A stretch of 64,000 nt of DNA from Bradyrhizobium ottawaense (GTDB lineage Bacteria > Pseudomonadota > Alphaproteobacteria > Rhizobiales > Xanthobacteraceae). Below are positions 61,812 through 64,000 of this stretch, one piece after another. Position numbers and translations under genes: made by a program. The first letter of the stretch is position 1; the number at the start of each line of letters is the position of its first letter. The stretch covers positions 6,982,001 through 7,046,000 of the forward strand of contig NZ_CP029425.2 in assembly GCF_002278135.3 (NCBI RefSeq), written 5' to 3'. The notes below the pieces were generated by a model. It saw nothing but the letters and a program-made list of their open reading frames with translations, ran no database searches and was not told the origin of the DNA.

Positions 61812-62836
61812 GGTAATGCGGGTTTTGTTTCCGACAGGAATGTCGCGACTCCGACGTCGCGCAGCGGCTCCGTTTGACCAACCCATCAAATGAAAGGCGC
61901 TGCCGACAGTTCTACCTTCTGGCATGTAGCTTGCTGCGTGGGCCGAACGCGACCTTGCCGTTCCGAAGATACACGAGCAATCAATCGGCCGAGTGGTCGC
62001 GACGCAACGAACATCGTTTCTCCTACCGCCCTATGAAGAGAGGACTGCTAGCTTATGAGTGATAGGAGGCATGCAAAGCTTGGCATATTTCTGTTGGCCG
62101 GCGCTCAGCGCAATGAGACGTACATTCGCGCGCAACAAAGCCCCCAATGATCAAGCATTTCGGCGCCGATCGTCCCTCCTTGCAACCGCAGAGAAGGTGG
62201 AACTGGGAGCTCCTCGTCGCACTTCTCATAAATGCGGTGCTTTGGGCTGGAATCTACTTGGTCATCACAGCCTTCTTCTGACAGCCTCCCGTGCATGGCG
62301 ACCGCGCGAGGCTTCTAGGGCCTATCGCATGCTGCAGCCGCCACGGCTGCGAATAACCTGATGCCGGCGCGCAATTCGCGCTGCGACCTGGATTTAGAGT
62401 GCGCTGTTCCGGCGACCGCAATAGGAATTCCGACGCATAACCCAGATGTCTGAAATGAAAGACACTGATATGCCGTTGCGGCCGCGGCTAAGTGCCCAAA
62501 ATGACCAGTAGCAGCTCGACGTACCGCGCAGGTGGCATCCGGGCTTCCTCGTTAGGCGCAACGGATTGACTGCAAGTGAGAACTGGTACTCCGCATTACC
62601 GTTATGTGAAAGCTAGCTTTCGAGAAGCTGACGAAGCAAAGAGACCTGAAGGAACGTTGGGCAAGCGGCCGGCTCCGCCCTCACGTCCTATGGCATAGGA
62701 CGGCCCGGCCGCCTCGCTCCTCGCTCCCGCAACGCTCGGAGCAGGCGGGATTGACTTGCTTGTTGAGCGATATCAGCCTCGCCCTTGGGTTGGGTATAGT
62801 TCAAAAGGCTGAAGCCTTGATTGGCCGTAGCAGCGC
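61812..62836. other. 1.0 kb gene-poor stretch holding an orphan tts box
   Basis: No intact gene recognised on either strand. The TtsI-box candidate at 62599-62636 points into this stretch on the minus strand, so a lost or decayed effector gene may have stood here before intron and IS insertions. Confidence 0.4.
62599..62636 (-). promoter_or_regulatory. strong tts-box candidate (TtsI binding site), orphan
   Basis: On the minus strand the sequence is TCGTCAGCTTCTCGAAAGCT followed by AGCTTTCACATAAC. The first 20 bases agree at every fixed position with the tts-box half TCGTCAGCTTnTCGAAAGCT. It contains the palindrome GAAAGCTAGCTTTC. No effector-like gene lies within 600 bases downstream on the minus strand. 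Confidence 0.55.
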
Positions 62837-63043
62837 TTACAGCTCTTGCTCAGGCCACGTATCGTCCTCATTTTTGCGCATCCGCCACACGAGGGCGCGC
62901 TGCGCTAACTTGTCGTATTCGAAGGCAATCTTAAGCAACCTGTCTTTTGCTTTCCCGTCAACGAGCGCTGCCGCCTTCTTTCGCGTTGCTTGCGCGCGGC
63001 CTCGCCAGTGATCGGGTTGGTAGAGTTTGCTTTTCGGATTCAT
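62837..63043 (-). CDS. small conserved hypothetical protein
   Basis: 68 residues from ATG 63043 (a TTG at 63070 would add nine). MNPKSKLYQPDHWRGRAQAT, RKKAAALVDGKAKDRLLKIA, FEYDKLAQRALVW matches a helical pattern common in rhizobial short proteins (DPxHWRxRAxExRxLAxxxxDxxAKxxxLxIAxxYExLAxRA). Likely a two-helix protein. Function unknown. Confidence 0.65.
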   Translation of the reverse strand: MNPKSKLYQPDHWRGRAQATRKKAAALVDGKAKDRLLKIAFEYDKLAQRALVWRMRKNEDDTWPEQEL

Positions 63044-63537
63044 GCCGAGAGCATGCAATTCGTAGATCAAACAATTGCGACACCTACGCTCCGTATCATC
63101 ACGTAGGAGCGACGCTCGTGGCTCGGCTGCCGAAGCGGTCGATCCCTAGTCCACAGCCCCCGACAGCTTTAGACCATCGGTCTTATGAAGAGACTTTGAA
63201 TCGCATGCATCGTTAGATTGTACGAGTTGGGACAAGTGGGGATCACCACTGAGAGCCAGGGGATTCCTGACATCACGACATTTGCGAATGCTTCAAATAT
63301 GTACGCTAGCCCAGGACGACGAAATAGAGAGCCTAACACCATCCGGTGCAGGCCTACCCCCGATTCATCGAATGTCATTCCCGGCGGATGACGGGCTCCG
63401 TACAATGAGAACCGCAAAGTAGAATAACGAGCTTGCCGACAGCCAGCTAAGCAGATCCGCAGCTTTCCGGTTGGCAGATGATGCGCTCCGCACACAGCAA
63501 GAACAAAACGTCACCCCACCCGAATTGAAGGAATGTT
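63044..63537. other. intergenic, no supported gene
   Basis: About 490 bases. A TGGC-N9-GC motif at 63472-63487 has the right GG/GC spacing for sigma-54 but lacks the TT of the -12 element; not claimed. Confidence 0.3.
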
Positions 63538-63837
63538 ATGATTCAGAAACAACGAACTAAGTTGGCTTCGGACCTCGGACTTCGCTACGGCGCCATCGCT
63601 CTTGGCCTGGCAATGACAACGGTCATGCTCGCGCCAGCCAACGCGCTTGATCAAGCGCCGACCGCAGAGGAGAAAGAGGCCTGTATGGAAGACGTGTTAC
63701 GCCTTTGTAGTAGTCACATACCAGATCGCTTTGCTATCACTGTCTGCCTCAGATCCAAGCAAGATCGCCTCAGTCAGCAATGCCGATACGTGATCTCCGG
63801 GCGGGACATCGGCAATCAGAGCAGCAGATCGAAGTGA
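63538..63837 (+). CDS. small secreted cysteine-containing hypothetical protein
   Basis: 99 residues from ATG 63538, preceded by GAAGGA. Signal peptide RYGAIALGLAMTTVMLAPAN with cleavage likely after ANA, then a short mature domain with four cysteines: TAEEKEACMEDVLRLCSSHI PD, FAITVCLRSKQDRLSQQCRY. The pattern (C-x6-C ... ITxCLRxK...LSxxCR) recurs in small periplasmic proteins of Bradyrhizobium. Function unknown. It is probably stabilised by two disulfides (inference). Confidence 0.75.
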   Translation: MIQKQRTKLASDLGLRYGAIALGLAMTTVMLAPANALDQAPTAEEKEACMEDVLRLCSSHIPDRFAITVCLRSKQDRLSQQCRYVISGRDIGNQSSRSK

Positions 63838-64000
63838 AGGTGCTACGACTTGTCCGCCCGGCTCCTTACCAGAAGTCGTCCCAGCTCACGTGCAGCACAT
63901 CGCACGAAGGTTAACCGGCGGCCCCCGCCACGGCGGCGCCGGAAGCCAAAAGCCTTGTGACCCTCCTAATATCGCCGGCAAGCAGGCTCGAGACGACGCT

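Noticed and set aside
63472..63487. Sigma-54-like TGGC...GC motif upstream of the 63538 gene
   Set aside because: GG and GC spacing fits, but the TT of the -12 element is missing and no NifA site is near.

Overview
The window looks like part of a symbiosis island from a Bradyrhizobium (B. japonicum / diazoefficiens / elkanii group; species not decidable from this stretch). The evidence is a rhizobitoxine (rtx) operon, a groESL pair behind a sigma-54 promoter with a NifA-type upstream site, a type III effector protease (nopT), a NoeI-like FkbM methyltransferase, many insertion sequences, and long gene-poor stretches filled with remnants.

Layout. 1-9.4 kb is a B-vitamin block: the 5' part of panB, a minus-strand operon bioB-panD-bioF-bioD-bioA, a divergent GntR-type regulator (BioR-like) with BioR-box-like sites between them, then a Dabb-domain protein and the p-aminobenzoate pair pabB-pabA. 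9.4-15 kb holds remnants (coiled-coil gene, AAA_13 ATPase, IS701 and IS91 transposases, tyrosine integrase, a second bioA) around one large intact gene with a Tat-type signal (DUF5695-like). 15-16.7 kb is an outer-membrane beta-barrel gene split by an in-frame TGA. 16.9-25.8 kb is the minus-strand operon rtxA-C-D-E-F-G. Its first gene is interrupted by an IS5-family element with a CTAG target duplication; removing the element restores the rtxA frame exactly.

26-34 kb is gene-poor, with one IS256-family element and several small rhizobial hypothetical genes. 34.6-37.3 kb is metE behind a cobalamin riboswitch. 38-44.7 kb carries a secreted hypothetical protein with a good sigma-54 promoter candidate upstream, a secreted thermonuclease followed by a beta-carbonic anhydrase, and an acyl-CoA-dehydrogenase-type flavoprotein. 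45.7-51.5 kb holds the FkbM methyltransferase, groES-groEL and nopT. 53.3-54.7 kb is a second copy of the IS256-family element, inverted, with an identical predicted transposase. 55-61.8 kb is a pile-up of IS110 (broken), IS21 (istA/istB), IS3 (internally deleted) and a group II intron with a frameshifted reverse transcriptase. The end has a strong orphan TtsI-box candidate and two small conserved genes.

How it fits together: vitamin supply (biotin, pantothenate, p-aminobenzoate), B12-regulated methionine synthesis, NifA-linked chaperonin, a plant-directed enol-ether amino acid toxin, a possible Nod-factor modification enzyme and a host-targeted protease are all functions expected of a legume symbiont. 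The rtx cluster in this strain is probably inactivated by the IS insertion. Coordinates of remnants and mobile-element ends are approximate unless a target duplication is stated.
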